Origin: Caulobacter sp. 73W
Lineage (GTDB): Bacteria; Pseudomonadota; Alphaproteobacteria; Caulobacterales; Caulobacteraceae
Direction of reading: 5' to 3'
DNA: 64,000 bases
Assembly: GCF_041021955.1 (NCBI RefSeq)
Contig: NZ_CP158375.1
Span: 1,550,001 to 1,614,000, forward strand
This document shows positions 1 to 7,882 of the stretch, in pieces (position 1 is the first letter of the stretch; the number at the start of each line of letters is the position of its first letter). The notes beneath the pieces were generated by a model. The model ran no database searches and was not told the origin of the DNA. It saw only the letters and a list, made by a program, of their open reading frames with translations. The position numbers and the translations under genes are program-made.

Positions 1-245
1 ACGCTCATCTGCAGGAACTCGCTCTCCCAGTTTTCGAAGACCGTAGAGAGAAATTCCGGATCGCCGGCATAGGCCAACAATCCGATCATCGGCTGGCCGT
101 GGCGCTGCAATTCCTCCACCGCTGCACGCCAGCCGAAGACCCAGTGGCCCAACAGACTGATGGCGAACAGCGCGATAAGCGCCAAGGTCAGTCCGTTATC
201 GGCGATCCGCCGCTTGAAGCTCGCCGCGGGGGAGACGTTACTCAT
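1..245 (-). CDS. DUF6766 family membrane protein, 3' end missing
   Basis: The reading frame starts at the ATG at 245 and runs off the left edge, so only the first 81 residues are present. A short basic N-terminus (SFKRRIADNGL) leads into one clear hydrophobic segment (about residues 17-36, ending HWVFGW), then EELQRHGQP and a conserved-looking ENWESEFLQM stretch. This pattern matches the small inner-membrane DUF6766 family, whose function is unknown. Its start overlaps the stop of the upstream small gene (ATGAGTAA), so the two are probably co-translated from the candidate EcfG promoter at 476-501. Confidence 0.75.
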   Translation of the reverse strand, partial: MSNVSPAASFKRRIADNGLTLALIALFAISLLGHWVFGWRAAVEELQRHGQPMIGLLAYAGDPEFLSTVFENWESEFLQMS

Positions 246-450
246 CGGGCGTATGGGCGCCGCGGCGGTCGGCCGGCGCCGGCTCGATCCCAGCGGCGCG
301 ATCAAGCCGCGCGGCCGCTTCGTCATGCGCCTTTCGGGTGACCGCACCTTGCTCCTTTGCGTAGTCGTGCAGTTCGACCTTGCCCCCACCCAAGGGCGTC
401 GTCGGGGGCGGGCCGGCGGGCTTGTGGAACTTAAGATCTTCGTTGGCCAT
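238..450 (-). CDS. small hypothetical protein
   Basis: A 70-residue hydrophilic protein starting MANEDLKFHKPAG, with a proline- and glycine-rich N-terminal third and a charged C-terminal half. I do not recognise a family. The ATG at 450 was preferred over an upstream in-frame start because GGAG lies 7-8 nt before it and a GGAAC-N17-CGTT promoter motif sits about 25-50 nt upstream. Its stop overlaps the start of the DUF6766 gene, suggesting a two-gene stress operon. Confidence 0.6.
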   Translation of the reverse strand: MANEDLKFHKPAGPPPTTPLGGGKVELHDYAKEQGAVTRKAHDEAAARLDRAAGIEPAPADRRGAHTPDE

Positions 451-475
451 GAGCTTGCTCCCAGTGTGGGGAATG

Positions 476-501
476 AACGTAGGCTGGCGAGGCGCTGTTC
501 C
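476..501 (-). promoter_or_regulatory. candidate EcfG (sigma-T type) promoter
   Basis: On the minus strand GGAAC (501-497) and CGTT (479-476) are separated by 17 nt, an exact match to the alphaproteobacterial general-stress sigma consensus GGAAC-N16/17-CGTT. The -10 lies 26 nt before the start codon at 450. The GGAAC half is also one arm of a GTTCC-N8-GGAAC inverted repeat (497-514). Confidence 0.65.
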
Positions 502-677
502 TGTTCTCAGGAACATCTGAACGCCCAAGCCGTAGCTGCAGCGGGTTTGGTCGGCGCGGCGCCTGTGAGCGCCGGCCAGCTGCTTTCGGCTGCCGGGTCG
601 AATGAGCCTTCGAGCGAAGGCGTCGGACCGCAGGTTCGCGCCACCCCGCTTGGGACGTGGGGCGGCGCGGGCGGCGG

Positions 678-866
678 TCAGCCCAGAGGTTTTTGATAGA
701 TGTCGGCTTGGTCGTCCGCCGCCTGCAGCAGACGCCGTCCGACGGCGGCGGCGGCCTCTTGCGGCAGCACGGCGATCACGCCATCGGGCCCCAAAAGAGC
801 GACCCCTTCGTCGACGACCTTAACCTCGAGCCTTGAATCAGCGGCGGCGGCTGAACTTGCAAGCAT
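678..866 (-). CDS. small hypothetical protein
   Basis: A 62-residue protein starting MLASSAAAADSRLEVKVVDEG, with a short beta-rich core (EGVALLGPDGVIAVLP) and an alanine-rich helical end. The family is not recognised. The ATG at 866 is preceded by AAGGAG at good spacing, which decides it over the in-frame start at 908. It lies 38 nt downstream of the next gene on the same strand and is probably in its operon. Confidence 0.6.
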   Translation of the reverse strand: MLASSAAAADSRLEVKVVDEGVALLGPDGVIAVLPQEAAAAVGRRLLQAADDQADIYQKPLG

Positions 867-904
867 GACAGTCTCCTTCGATAGGGTGGCGGGCGGCGTG
901 AACC

Positions 905-1156
905 TCATGCCGCCGTGGGGGCCTCAACGATCTCCGCGATCTTGGCGCTGACCTGTGCGGCCAGTTCCTCAGCTTCAGGGTCGTCAATGCCTTCGTAGCG
1001 TACGGGCTCCCCCAGAAAGCTGCGGGCTTCATCATCACGGGCGGCCAGGACCGCAAGACGGCGCACGACCTCTTTGACGGCGTTGACCTCGGCCACGAGG
1101 CTTGGAGTGGCGGCGATCAGGGCGTCGATGTCTTCTTCGCGTTCGGCGTTGCTCAT
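905..1156 (-). CDS. small acidic helical hypothetical protein
   Basis: An 83-residue acidic, mostly helical protein (MSNAEREEDIDALIAATPSL...). The family is not recognised and no membrane segment or signal is seen. GGAGG lies 7 nt upstream of the ATG. A GGAGC-N17-CGTT motif (1190-1215), one base off the EcfG consensus, sits 34 nt before the start, which fits the stress-gene neighbourhood. Confidence 0.65.
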   Translation of the reverse strand: MSNAEREEDIDALIAATPSLVAEVNAVKEVVRRLAVLAARDDEARSFLGEPVRYEGIDDPEAEELAAQVSAKIAEIVEAPTAA

Positions 1157-1189
1157 GATGAGCCTCCATAAGTTGTACTCGGGGCCGAC

Positions 1190-1215
1190 AACGACGATGC
1201 GGGCCGCCTTGCTCC
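1190..1215 (-). promoter_or_regulatory. candidate EcfG-like promoter (one mismatch)
   Basis: On the minus strand GGAGC (1215-1211) and CGTT (1193-1190) are spaced by 17 nt. The -35 has one mismatch to GGAAC. Its distance to the start codon at 1156 resembles that of the stronger sites at 476-501 and 2221-2246. Confidence 0.4.
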
Positions 1216-1333
1216 TAAAGCCAAGCTGGCTGAGTGACTTTTTTGAGTTCGACGAGGATCGCCACGACCGCCGCGACCGCCGCCGGGAACTGTCTCGCCT
1301 CGCCGCGACTTGGCGTTAGGCAAGGAGGACGAC

Positions 1334-1510
1334 ATGTCAGATGACAAGATGAAAGTCGGCGAGCCCGACCGCAGCCTGATCGCCCTGGGCGAAGATCATG
1401 AGGTCCGCTACTGGACCGGCGCCTTGAGCGTGTCCGAGGACCGCCTGCGCGCGGCCGTCCAAAAGGTCGGGCCCAGCGTCGAGAAAGTTCGCCAGGAGCT
1501 TGGCCAATGA
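1334..1510 (+). CDS. DUF3606 domain small protein
   Basis: A 58-residue protein (MSDDKMKVGEPDRSLI). The core (LGEDHEVRYWTGALSVSEDRLRAAVQKVGPSVEKVRQEL) matches the DUF3606 family of small alphaproteobacterial proteins of unknown function, often seen in stress loci. The start at 1334 has AGGAGG 5 nt before it; the in-frame ATG at 1310 lacks one. The stop overlaps the next start (ATGA), so it is co-translated with the lipoprotein gene downstream. Confidence 0.85.
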   Translation: MSDDKMKVGEPDRSLIALGEDHEVRYWTGALSVSEDRLRAAVQKVGPSVEKVRQELGQ

Positions 1511-1755
1511 TCTTGCGCCTTCCCGCGGTCGCCACCATCGCGGCCCTCTCCGTCGCCGCCTGTTCGGAAAAGACCCCTCCCGCCACACCCGAAAGCCAGT
1601 CTGACGCCGCTTCGGCCTCGGCCCCGGCCGGAACAGCCAGGCAGGTCACGCCGGACGGCGCGCCCGCCACGGCGGCTGATACAGCCATGCAGCAACCGAC
1701 CTCTGACACCCAAGGTCACAACAACGATGGGCAGGCGCCGCAACAGCCGCGCTGA
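1507..1755 (+). CDS. small lipoprotein
   Basis: An 82-residue protein with an N-terminal hydrophobic segment ending in a lipobox (VAAC, Cys19), followed by a Pro/Ala/Ser/Gln-rich, probably unstructured tail. This is consistent with a small envelope lipoprotein of unknown role. The start overlaps the DUF3606 stop by 4 nt. Confidence 0.65.
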   Translation: MILRLPAVATIAALSVAACSEKTPPATPESQSDAASASAPAGTARQVTPDGAPATAADTAMQQPTSDTQGHNNDGQAPQQPR

Positions 1756-1757
1756 CC

Positions 1758-2057
1758 ATGGTTCAGACCACCCCGGATGGCCGCTACATCATCGTGCGGG
1801 GCCGTCTGTGGCGCGCTGCAAATCCATACCTTGCGCCCAGCGACAGAGAGCGCCTCGTCAACGAACTGATGGCCGCACGCCGGGCGGTCTTGGCGGCAAA
1901 GAGGGCCGGCGACGTGGACGGCCTGCGTCACGCAAGAGCCGCTGTGGACTTGGCCAAGCATGGGCTTGGCGAGAGGGGCCCCGTTTGGTGGACGGATGGA
2001 GCGCCTGACCTCAACCGCCGCTTGGTGCGCAACACGCCCTACGCCGCCAATGACTGA
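1758..2057 (+). CDS. conserved small protein of unknown function
   Basis: A 99-residue soluble protein: an N-terminal beta-like stretch (DGRYIIVRGRLWRAANPYL), an Arg/Ala-rich helix and a distinctive C-terminal motif (GPVWWTDGAPDLNR). The layout resembles a small conserved protein seen in many alphaproteobacteria, with no function known to me. It begins 3 nt after the lipoprotein stop, so it is probably the third gene of that operon. Confidence 0.7.
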   Translation: MVQTTPDGRYIIVRGRLWRAANPYLAPSDRERLVNELMAARRAVLAAKRAGDVDGLRHARAAVDLAKHGLGERGPVWWTDGAPDLNRRLVRNTPYAAND

Positions 2058-2220
2058 CGACCGGCTCGTCCTTCAAACGGGACATTTTCCAAGCGGTCGC
2101 GCGACCCGCGTGAACGCCCTTGCGTGGAGGCCAGTCCCCCCGTGGACGGCTTGCGCCAGGGCCTGACACCTTGTCGAAGGTCGCCTCGGCTGATCGCGCG
2201 GACGATTTTCGACAACACGC

Positions 2221-2246
2221 GGAACAAGGTGCGCCTGGCGAACGTC
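2221..2246 (+). promoter_or_regulatory. candidate EcfG-like promoter
   Basis: GGAAC (2221-2225), a 17-nt spacer and CGTC (2243-2246) give one mismatch to GGAAC-N17-CGTT. The -10 lies 28 nt before the ATG at 2274. Confidence 0.45.
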
Positions 2247-2273
2247 ATCACCAACAGCATCTGGAGATGAGGC

Positions 2274-2471
2274 ATGTTGAATTTGACGTGGGAAATGGCG
2301 TTTCCGATTGGGGTCATATTGCTCGGCCTGGCGCTCGCCTACGGCCTTTTGCGGTACAAGACCCGCAACAAGGCCAACGACAACATCACCGAGGAGGCCA
2401 CGCGCGAGGAGTACTCACACCCCGCGACCTATGATGAACGCGAAGGCCAACTGCGCGATCGACTTCAATAA
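2274..2471 (+). CDS. small single-pass membrane protein
   Basis: A 65-residue protein with one membrane segment (about residues 8-28, PIGVILLGLALAYGLL) and a charged cytoplasmic tail ending in EGQLRDRLQ. GGAG lies upstream of the ATG and a candidate EcfG-like promoter just before that. The function is unknown; the context suggests envelope stress. Confidence 0.65.
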   Translation: MLNLTWEMAFPIGVILLGLALAYGLLRYKTRNKANDNITEEATREEYSHPATYDEREGQLRDRLQ

Positions 2472-2681
2472 ATTCATGGACCCTGACCAGCGGCTTGCCG
2501 ATCGTCGTGGTTCCAAGCTCGATTGCGGGTTGCAGTGGGGCCCGCCGTGGCCCGGCACCGGTCGCCAGCGCAAGGAAGCTGTCCGCCATCGCGCGCGGGG
2601 CTGCAAGGGACGGCCTTCTTGGTGGGATGCGCAACGGCGATGCCCAGCGCGCGTTTCAGACGACCCACAGGCGAGGTCGTC

Positions 2682-3542
2682 ATGGCGCAAGTTCACCATC
2701 GGACCATCGACATCGACGGGGTCGCCGTCTTCTATCGTGAGGCGGGGCCCAAGGACGCTCCGGTGCTTCTGGCGCCCCACGGCTATCCTTGTTCCTCATA
2801 TGAGTTTCGCAACCTCGCCGCGCGGTTGGGGGACCGGTTCAGGGTTCTGGCGCCCGATTTCCCGGGATGCGGTCACAGCGCCACGCCACTGGAGTTCGCT
2901 TACGGCTTCGATGGCTTCGCAGCATTCCTGGATCGGTTCGCGCGCACCGTGGAGGCTGAACGCTTCGCGCTTTACCTTCACGATTTCGGCTCGCAGATCG
3001 GGCTTCGACTGGCCATCGCGCATCCCGACAAAATCACCGGCTTGATCATCCAAAATGGGGACATCTACGAGGACGCGCTGGGTCCGGGATATGATCCCCT
3101 CAAGGCCTACTGGGACAACCCGACGACGCAGGCCAAGGCCAAGCTAGGCGACGCCATCAATGAGGCGGGGTATCGCCACGAGTTCCTGAACGGCAGCCAG
3201 GCGGTCGCAGATCGGCTATCTCCCGATCTTTGGAAGCTCCACTGGGCCCTCACCACGCCGCAGCGCGCGTCAATCCATCTGGAAGTCATCGCCGGCCTTC
3301 GCGAAAACCGAGACTGGTTCGAGCGCTACCAGGCTTATCTGCGCGACCATCAGCCTGCCGCCCTTATCCTCTGGGGGCCCAATGACAGCTACATGCCGGC
3401 CGCTGCTGGCCGGGCCTACCTTCGCGACTTGCCCGACGCACACCTGCATATGTTCGATGACGGCGGGCACTGGCTTTTGGAAACACATCTCGATGCGGTC
3501 GAGCCCCTGATCCGCGAGTTCATGGAAGGCCTCCAGCCCTAG
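2682..3542 (+). CDS. alpha/beta hydrolase, epoxide hydrolase / haloalkane dehalogenase type
   Basis: This 286-residue protein has the alpha/beta-hydrolase landmarks HGYP (oxyanion region, about residues 33-36) and an aspartate nucleophile elbow HDFGSQ (Asp101 instead of Ser). The strand LWGPND and the late catalytic histidine DGGHW (about 265) follow. An Asp nucleophile is typical of epoxide hydrolases and haloalkane dehalogenases; which substrate applies cannot be decided here. The ATG at 2682 begins [13 protein letters not shown], the usual N-terminus of the family; the upstream in-frame extension looks non-coding. It stands alone between the stress genes and katE. Confidence 0.85.
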   Translation: MAQVHHRTIDIDGVAVFYREAGPKDAPVLLAPHGYPCSSYEFRNLAARLGDRFRVLAPDFPGCGHSATPLEFAYGFDGFAAFLDRFARTVEAERFALYLHDFGSQIGLRLAIAHPDKITGLIIQNGDIYEDALGPGYDPLKAYWDNPTTQAKAKLGDAINEAGYRHEFLNGSQAVADRLSPDLWKLHWALTTPQRASIHLEVIAGLRENRDWFERYQAYLRDHQPAALILWGPNDSYMPAAAGRAYLRDLPDAHLHMFDDGGHWLLETHLDAVEPLIREFMEGLQP

Positions 3543-3627
3543 GCCCCAAATGACCGGCGGCCGCATTCGCGTGTGGCCTGGACGCTTGGCCTGCTTCGTA
3601 AGTTTATGTGTCTGCACGGCGGGGGGA

Positions 3628-3666
3628 GGAACCGTCCGCGGTCCGCCCTGTTGTGTCGCGACACAA
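3628..3666 (+). promoter_or_regulatory. katE promoter region with perfect 16-bp palindrome
   Basis: GGAAC (3628-3632), 16 nt, then TGTT (3649-3652) is one base off the EcfG consensus. It overlaps a perfect palindrome, TTGTGTCGCGACACAA (3651-3666), which ends just before the ribosome binding site (GGGAGG) and 12 nt before the start codon. The palindrome is placed where a repressor would cover the -10 and transcription start, or where the mRNA would begin with a hairpin. Confidence 0.6.
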
Positions 3667-3678
3667 AGGGAGGCGGAC

Positions 3679-5757
3679 ATGCCCAACAACGACACTCTGC
3701 GGGGCGACCGCGGCGCCGGCGGCGAGACTCACCAGACGACCGGCCCGATCAGCGACGATCGGCTGACGACCAACCAGGGCGTGCCGGTCTTTGACAATCA
3801 AAACCAGCTGAAGGCTGGCCCCCGTGGTCCGGTGCTGCTGGAGGATTTCGTCCTTCGCGAGAAGCTCTTCCATTTCGATCACGAGCGGATTCCCGAGCGC
3901 ATCGTCCACGCGCGGGGTTCGGCCGCCCACGGCTACTTCGAACTCTATGAGTCGCTGGCGGACATCACCCGGGCCGACCTGTTCCAGCGGGCCGGCGAGA
4001 AGACCCCGGTGTTCGCCCGGTTCTCGACCGTGGCTGGCGGCGCAGGCTCCATCGACACGCCACGTGACGTCCGCGGCTTTGCAGTGAAATTCTACACCCA
4101 GGAGGGCAACTGGGATCTCGTCGGCAACAACGTGCCGGTGTTCTTCATCCAGGACGCCATGAAGTTCCCCGACCTGGTCCACTCTGTGAAGATGGAGGCC
4201 GACCGCGGCTATCCGCAGGCCGCCAGCGCCCACGACACCTTCTGGGACTTCATCAGCCTGATGCCGGAATCCACCCACATGATCATGTGGAAGATGTCCG
4301 ACCGCACCTTGCCGCGCTCCTTGCGCACCATGGAGGGCTTTGGGGTCCACACCTTCCGCTTCATCAACGCCGAGGAAAAGGTCACCTTCGTCAAGTTTCA
4401 CTGGAAGCCCAAGCAAGGCCTGCAGTCGACGGTGTGGGACGAGGCGGTCAAGATCGCCGGGGCGGACCCCGACTTCCACCGCCGCGACCTCTTCGAGGCG
4501 ATCGAGCGCGGCGCCTTTCCCGAGTGGGAGCTGGGCGTCCAGACCTTCGACCAGGCCTTCGCCGACGCCCTGCCCTATGACGTGCTCGACGCCACCAAGA
4601 TCATTCCCGAAGAAGTGCTTCCCGTGCGTCTGATCGGGCGGATGGTGCTGGACCGCTGGCCCGATAACTTCTTCGCCGAGACCGAGCAGGTCGCCTACTG
4701 CCCGGCCAATATCGTGCCCGGCATCGACTTCAGCGACGATCCGCTGCTGCAGGGGCGACTGTTCAGCTATCTGGACACCCAAAAAAGCCGCCTTGGCACG
4801 ACCAACTTCCACCAGATTCCGGTCAACGCTCCTAAGTGCCCGGTGATGAACTTCCAGCGTGACGGGATGATGCAGATGGGCCGCCCCAAGGGCCGGGCCA
4901 ACTACGAGCCCAACAGCCTGGGCGAGGCGGGCGAGCCCACAGGCCCACGCGAATGTCCGATAACCGGGTTTAGGACGGCCCCCGCCTCCGACCACGGTGA
5001 GAAGCTGCGCCTGCGCCCTGAAAGCTTCGCCGATCACTACAGCCAAGCGCGCCTGTTCTACCGATCCATGGATCCGTTCGAACAGGCCCACCTCGCCTCT
5101 GGCCTGGTCTTCGAACTCTCCAAGGTCGGCATAGAGGCGATCCGCACGCGGATGCTGTCCAACCTGCTGAACGTAGACGAGGCCTTGGCGAAGCGGGTGG
5201 CCGACGGCCTCAACATGCCGCTGCCCCAGGCCGCTCCCACCGCCGCCCCGGTGCAGGATCTTGAGCCGTCGCCTGCTCTTCGCATCATCAACGGCCCGCG
5301 CATGGCCGACACGCTTCAGGGCCGCTCGGTCGGCGTGCTGATCGCTGACGGGACCGATGCTGGCGTGCTCGACGCCTTGCTCGCCCAGATCAAGGAAGCC
5401 GGCGCGCGAGCGGTGCTCATCGCCCCCAAGATCGGCGGCGCCAAACTGTCGGACGGCAAGCTTCGTCCCGTCGACGGCCAACTGGCGGGCACGCCGTCGG
5501 TGCTGGTGGATGCCGCAGCCATCGTGCTCTCACAGGAGGGCTGCGCGGCCCTGCTCAAGGAGGCCGCCGCGGTGCAGTTCGTCATGGACGCCTTTGGGCA
5601 CCTCAAGGCCATCGGCGCCAGCGATGAGGCCCAGCCCCTGCTCGACAAGGCGGGCGTGGAAGCAGACGAAGGGGTCTGTGGTCTGGACGAGGCCTTCATC
5701 CAGGCGGCCGCCAAACGCTTCTTCGCGCGCGAGCCGAAAGTTCGCACCCTGGCCTGA
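3679..5757 (+). CDS. katE: large-subunit (clade 2) catalase HPII type
   Basis: This 692-residue cytoplasmic catalase disproportionates hydrogen peroxide. The heme catalase core (about 45-530) includes the catalytic His77 (RIVHARG), the distal Asn in GNNVPVFF and the heme-ligand Tyr in [14 protein letters not shown]. The C-terminal flavodoxin-like domain (about 550-690, [19 protein letters not shown]) defines large-subunit catalases such as E. coli KatE. The length is slightly below HPII (753) because of a shorter N-terminal arm. The start was chosen at MPNNDTL with GGGAGG upstream. The candidate EcfG promoter plus palindrome at 3628-3666 suggests stationary-phase or general-stress control with an additional regulator. 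Confidence 0.95.
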   Translation: MPNNDTLRGDRGAGGETHQTTGPISDDRLTTNQGVPVFDNQNQLKAGPRGPVLLEDFVLREKLFHFDHERIPERIVHARGSAAHGYFELYESLADITRADLFQRAGEKTPVFARFSTVAGGAGSIDTPRDVRGFAVKFYTQEGNWDLVGNNVPVFFIQDAMKFPDLVHSVKMEADRGYPQAASAHDTFWDFISLMPESTHMIMWKMSDRTLPRSLRTMEGFGVHTFRFINAEEKVTFVKFHWKPKQGLQSTVWDEAVKIAGADPDFHRRDLFEAIERGAFPEWELGVQTFDQAFADALPYDVLDATKIIPEEVLPVRLIGRMVLDRWPDNFFAETEQVAYCPANIVPGIDFSDDPLLQGRLFSYLDTQKSRLGTTNFHQIPVNAPKCPVMNFQRDGMMQMGRPKGRANYEPNSLGEAGEPTGPRECPITGFRTAPASDHGEKLRLRPESFADHYSQARLFYRSMDPFEQAHLASGLVFELSKVGIEAIRTRMLSNLLNVDEALAKRVADGLNMPLPQAAPTAAPVQDLEPSPALRIINGPRMADTLQGRSVGVLIADGTDAGVLDALLAQIKEAGARAVLIAPKIGGAKLSDGKLRPVDGQLAGTPSVLVDAAAIVLSQEGCAALLKEAAAVQFVMDAFGHLKAIGASDEAQPLLDKAGVEADEGVCGLDEAFIQAAAKRFFAREPKVRTLA

Positions 5758-5767
5758 GCCTCCGCGA

Positions 5768-5796
5768 GGGGGGGCTGGCTGCGAGCCAGCTCCCCT
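5768..5796 (+). terminator. putative terminator hairpin after katE
   Basis: A strong G/C stem-loop: seven G plus CTGGCT (5768-5780), loop GCG, then AGCCAG with the pairing C-rich strand. It starts 11 nt after the katE stop. No U-tract follows, so it may act as a weak or Rho-assisted terminator or as an mRNA-end stabiliser. Confidence 0.55.
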
Positions 5797-5821
5797 GACT
5801 TCAATACAGGCACAGCGCGCC

Positions 5822-5867
5822 ATGTTCTCGTTCGCTTACATTCCCCAATGTAAGCGAACGAGAACAT
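5822..5867. repeat. perfect 21-bp inverted repeat with 4-nt loop
   Basis: Two exactly complementary 21-nt arms (5822-5842 and 5847-5867) are separated by CCCC. The arm starts ATGTTCTCGTTCGC and ends ACATT, and is less GC-rich than its surroundings. It lies 26 nt beyond the katE terminator hairpin in a gene-free stretch. It could be a second terminator, a protein-binding site or a remnant of a mobile element end. It lacks a U-tract on either strand. Confidence 0.8.
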
Positions 5868-6493
5868 TGATGATCGACGCCCAGACCTTCATCCTGGCCA
5901 TCTCGATCAACTGGCCATCGCCGGCACAGACGCCCACGCCAAGAGCTACGCGCTGCTCGCCGGGGGCGGGCAGGCGCGTCTGGCGCCGCTTCAAGATGTT
6001 GCCATCGCCCTGCCCTATGGCGCCTTCAATTTCAGCGGCTCAGGCTCGCCATGACGCTTAGCGGCAAGTACGCGCTACGCGATATCGCGCCAGATAGAGA
6101 AATTGGCGCGAGCGCGCCATCAGGATGCTGCAGACCTCGTCAAGGAGGCCGCACGCATGGCTAAGCGATGCTTCAAAAGAAGTCGCCGCAGAACTGGTTG
6201 CGGCGAGCCTCGACCATCCGCTGACCCCCAGATTCGCCTCGCGGATCACTCACCGCGCCGAATGGTGAGCCACTGAACTGCGAGGCTGGAGCGCCTCTCC
6301 GGACGAGGTCCACGAGCGCACCCGGACCGAGCGCCAACCTTGACCTTCGCCGAACGGGCCAGTCCTGTCGGCGCTTGGCAACCGCGGGCGCACACGGCAA
6401 TGCGCCTGCCCGCGCGGGGAGCCGCGGACAGGCGCCTTTCCGGGAGGCTTCACGATCCCGGAAATGATCGGCCCCTCAGGCCCGGATCACCGA
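5868..6493. other. gene-poor region with coding-like fragments
   Basis: No intact gene is convincing here. Between about 5880 and 6050 one plus-strand frame reads like a real protein fragment (TDAHAKSYALLAGGGQARL ... ALPYGAFNFSG) without start or family, and around 6075-6190 another frame gives a helical, basic stretch (ADLVKEAARMAKRCF). I read these as decayed gene remnants; their original identity is not recognisable. Confidence 0.4.
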
Positions 6494-7249
6494 CTAGAAC
6501 TCCCGGCGCGCCGGGTAGGTCGGATCGTTGTCGACGCGACGGCCGGCGTCATCGACGGCGCCGTCGTCGCCGGCGCCCGTGGCGAAGGAGCGATCCTCGC
6601 CGTAGAGGCCGCGCTCGCGGCGCACGTCATCGACGCTGTAGGGGGCCGCGGCTGGATCAAAGCCAGTCCAGCCCGTTTCGCGATAGGCGCCGCCGCGCAC
6701 TGCGGCGTCCACGCCGCGGCGTCCATTGAGAACGCTCTCGACGGTGGCGATTTCGTCGTCCTTGGCCTTGACGCTGATCAGCGTGCCGCCGCGGCGGACA
6801 CCCTCGGCATAGACATTGGCTTCTTCATCGCTGTGGCCGGCTTCCTTGAGCGCGCCCAGCAGACCGCCTGCCGCGCCGCCAGCCGCCGCGCCGACCACGG
6901 CCCCGACAGCGGTCGCCGCCAGCCAGCCGGCGGCCACGACCGGGCCCAGGCCCGGAATGGCCAGCATGCCAAGACCGGCAAGCAGGCCAGCCCCGCCGCC
7001 GACCACGCCGCCGGTCGCGGCGCCCTTGCCGGCGCCGTCGGCCACGTCGTTCTCGCCGTCGCCGTTGCGATCGCCCAGGGGGCCGGCGTCAGCCGCTCGC
7101 GAGGCGTGCTTGTGGCCATCGTGCCAGTTGTCGGCGTTATTGGAAACGATGCTGATGCGGTTCTTGTCGACGCCGCGCGCCTCCAGATCGGAGACGGCGT
7201 CGAGGGCTTGCAGATGGCTGTCGAACAGCCGCGTGATCGTCCTGCTCAT
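6494..7249 (-). CDS. general stress protein, glycine-zipper type (YflT/GSP17M-like)
   Basis: This 251-residue protein has an N-terminal ferredoxin-like domain (MSRTITRLFDSHLQALDAVSDLEARGV, 1-50) resembling the general stress protein 17M/YflT domain. A long Gly/Ala-rich glycine-zipper segment (about 70-140) is likely membrane-inserting. A second small alpha/beta stretch (EGVRRGGTLISVKAKDDE) and an acidic, Arg-rich tail follow. AAGGA lies before the ATG. It follows the PepSY-like lipoprotein gene by 34 nt on the same strand and is probably co-transcribed. The biochemical role is unknown. Confidence 0.8.
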   Translation of the reverse strand: MSRTITRLFDSHLQALDAVSDLEARGVDKNRISIVSNNADNWHDGHKHASRAADAGPLGDRNGDGENDVADGAGKGAATGGVVGGGAGLLAGLGMLAIPGLGPVVAAGWLAATAVGAVVGAAAGGAAGGLLGALKEAGHSDEEANVYAEGVRRGGTLISVKAKDDEIATVESVLNGRRGVDAAVRGGAYRETGWTGFDPAAAPYSVDDVRRERGLYGEDRSFATGAGDDGAVDDAGRRVDNDPTYPARREF

Positions 7250-7283
7250 GGCGAGGTCCTTAGGTCAAAATGGATGGGGAACA

Positions 7284-7625
7284 TCAGCGCGCGGTGACCG
7301 CGCCCTTGTAGTCGATCGAGACATTGACCGACTTGCCGTCCTTGACGGCGGCGGCCTGCCAAAGCCCGTTCTCGTTCTGGTTCAGGACGCTGATGTCGGT
7401 GTAGCCAGCCTTCTCCAAGGCCGCTCGCGCCTGGTCGGCGGTGTAGGAATTGGCTCCCGGCGTGGGGCCGGCTTCGCCGCTGTTAGGCGTGGTGTCCACC
7501 GCTTCGTTGCGCGGCTCTTGCGACGCGGACACTGCCGGGCCGTCGACGTTTTCGGTCTCAGTCTTTTGGCCGCACGCGGCCAACATCAGGGCCGCCAGCG
7601 CAACGCCCATTATCGGTTTCAGCAT
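7284..7625 (-). CDS. lipoprotein with PepSY-like C-terminal domain
   Basis: A 113-residue exported protein: signal peptide with lipobox LAAC (Cys18), an acidic linker (20-60), then a small alpha/beta domain (YTADQARAALEKAGYTDISVLNQNENGLWQAAAVKDGKSVNVSIDYKG) shaped like a PepSY domain. GGGAG precedes the ATG. A weak GGAAC-N18-CTTT motif lies at 7652-7678. The function is unknown; it is linked to the stress protein downstream. Confidence 0.75.
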   Translation of the reverse strand: MLKPIMGVALAALMLAACGQKTETENVDGPAVSASQEPRNEAVDTTPNSGEAGPTPGANSYTADQARAALEKAGYTDISVLNQNENGLWQAAAVKDGKSVNVSIDYKGAVTAR

Positions 7626-7882
7626 GTTGATCTCCCTGCCAGTGGGAGCTCAAAGCCTCCGGGAAGGCCAACAGTTCCTAAGGCCAAGCCTGGCTCGCGC
7701 CTTGGTGTGGACGCTGCATCGGCTGACGCATGCGCGTAATCTTGAACACGACCGCCAAGATGGCTCGACTGTGAGCCGCCTCGCCAACGGGCGAGGCCGG
7801 TGCGGACGCAATCGTGACTTGAGGAACTGATCTCGGCGCGGGGAGGAACGCGCCAAGTTGGCCTAGCAGGGGCCGTCCGCCC

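Noticed and set aside
1286-1317. EcfG promoter before the DUF3606 gene
   Set aside because: GGAAC and CGTT are present but 23 nt apart, outside the 16-18 nt range.
3604-5481. 625-codon minus-strand open frame opposite katE
   Set aside because: katE on the other strand is complete with catalytic residues; the antisense frame has no recognisable domain.
5822-5867. LexA (SOS) box
   Set aside because: The arm contains GTTC-N2-GTTC. The alphaproteobacterial LexA site is GTTC-N7-GTTC, so the spacing does not fit.
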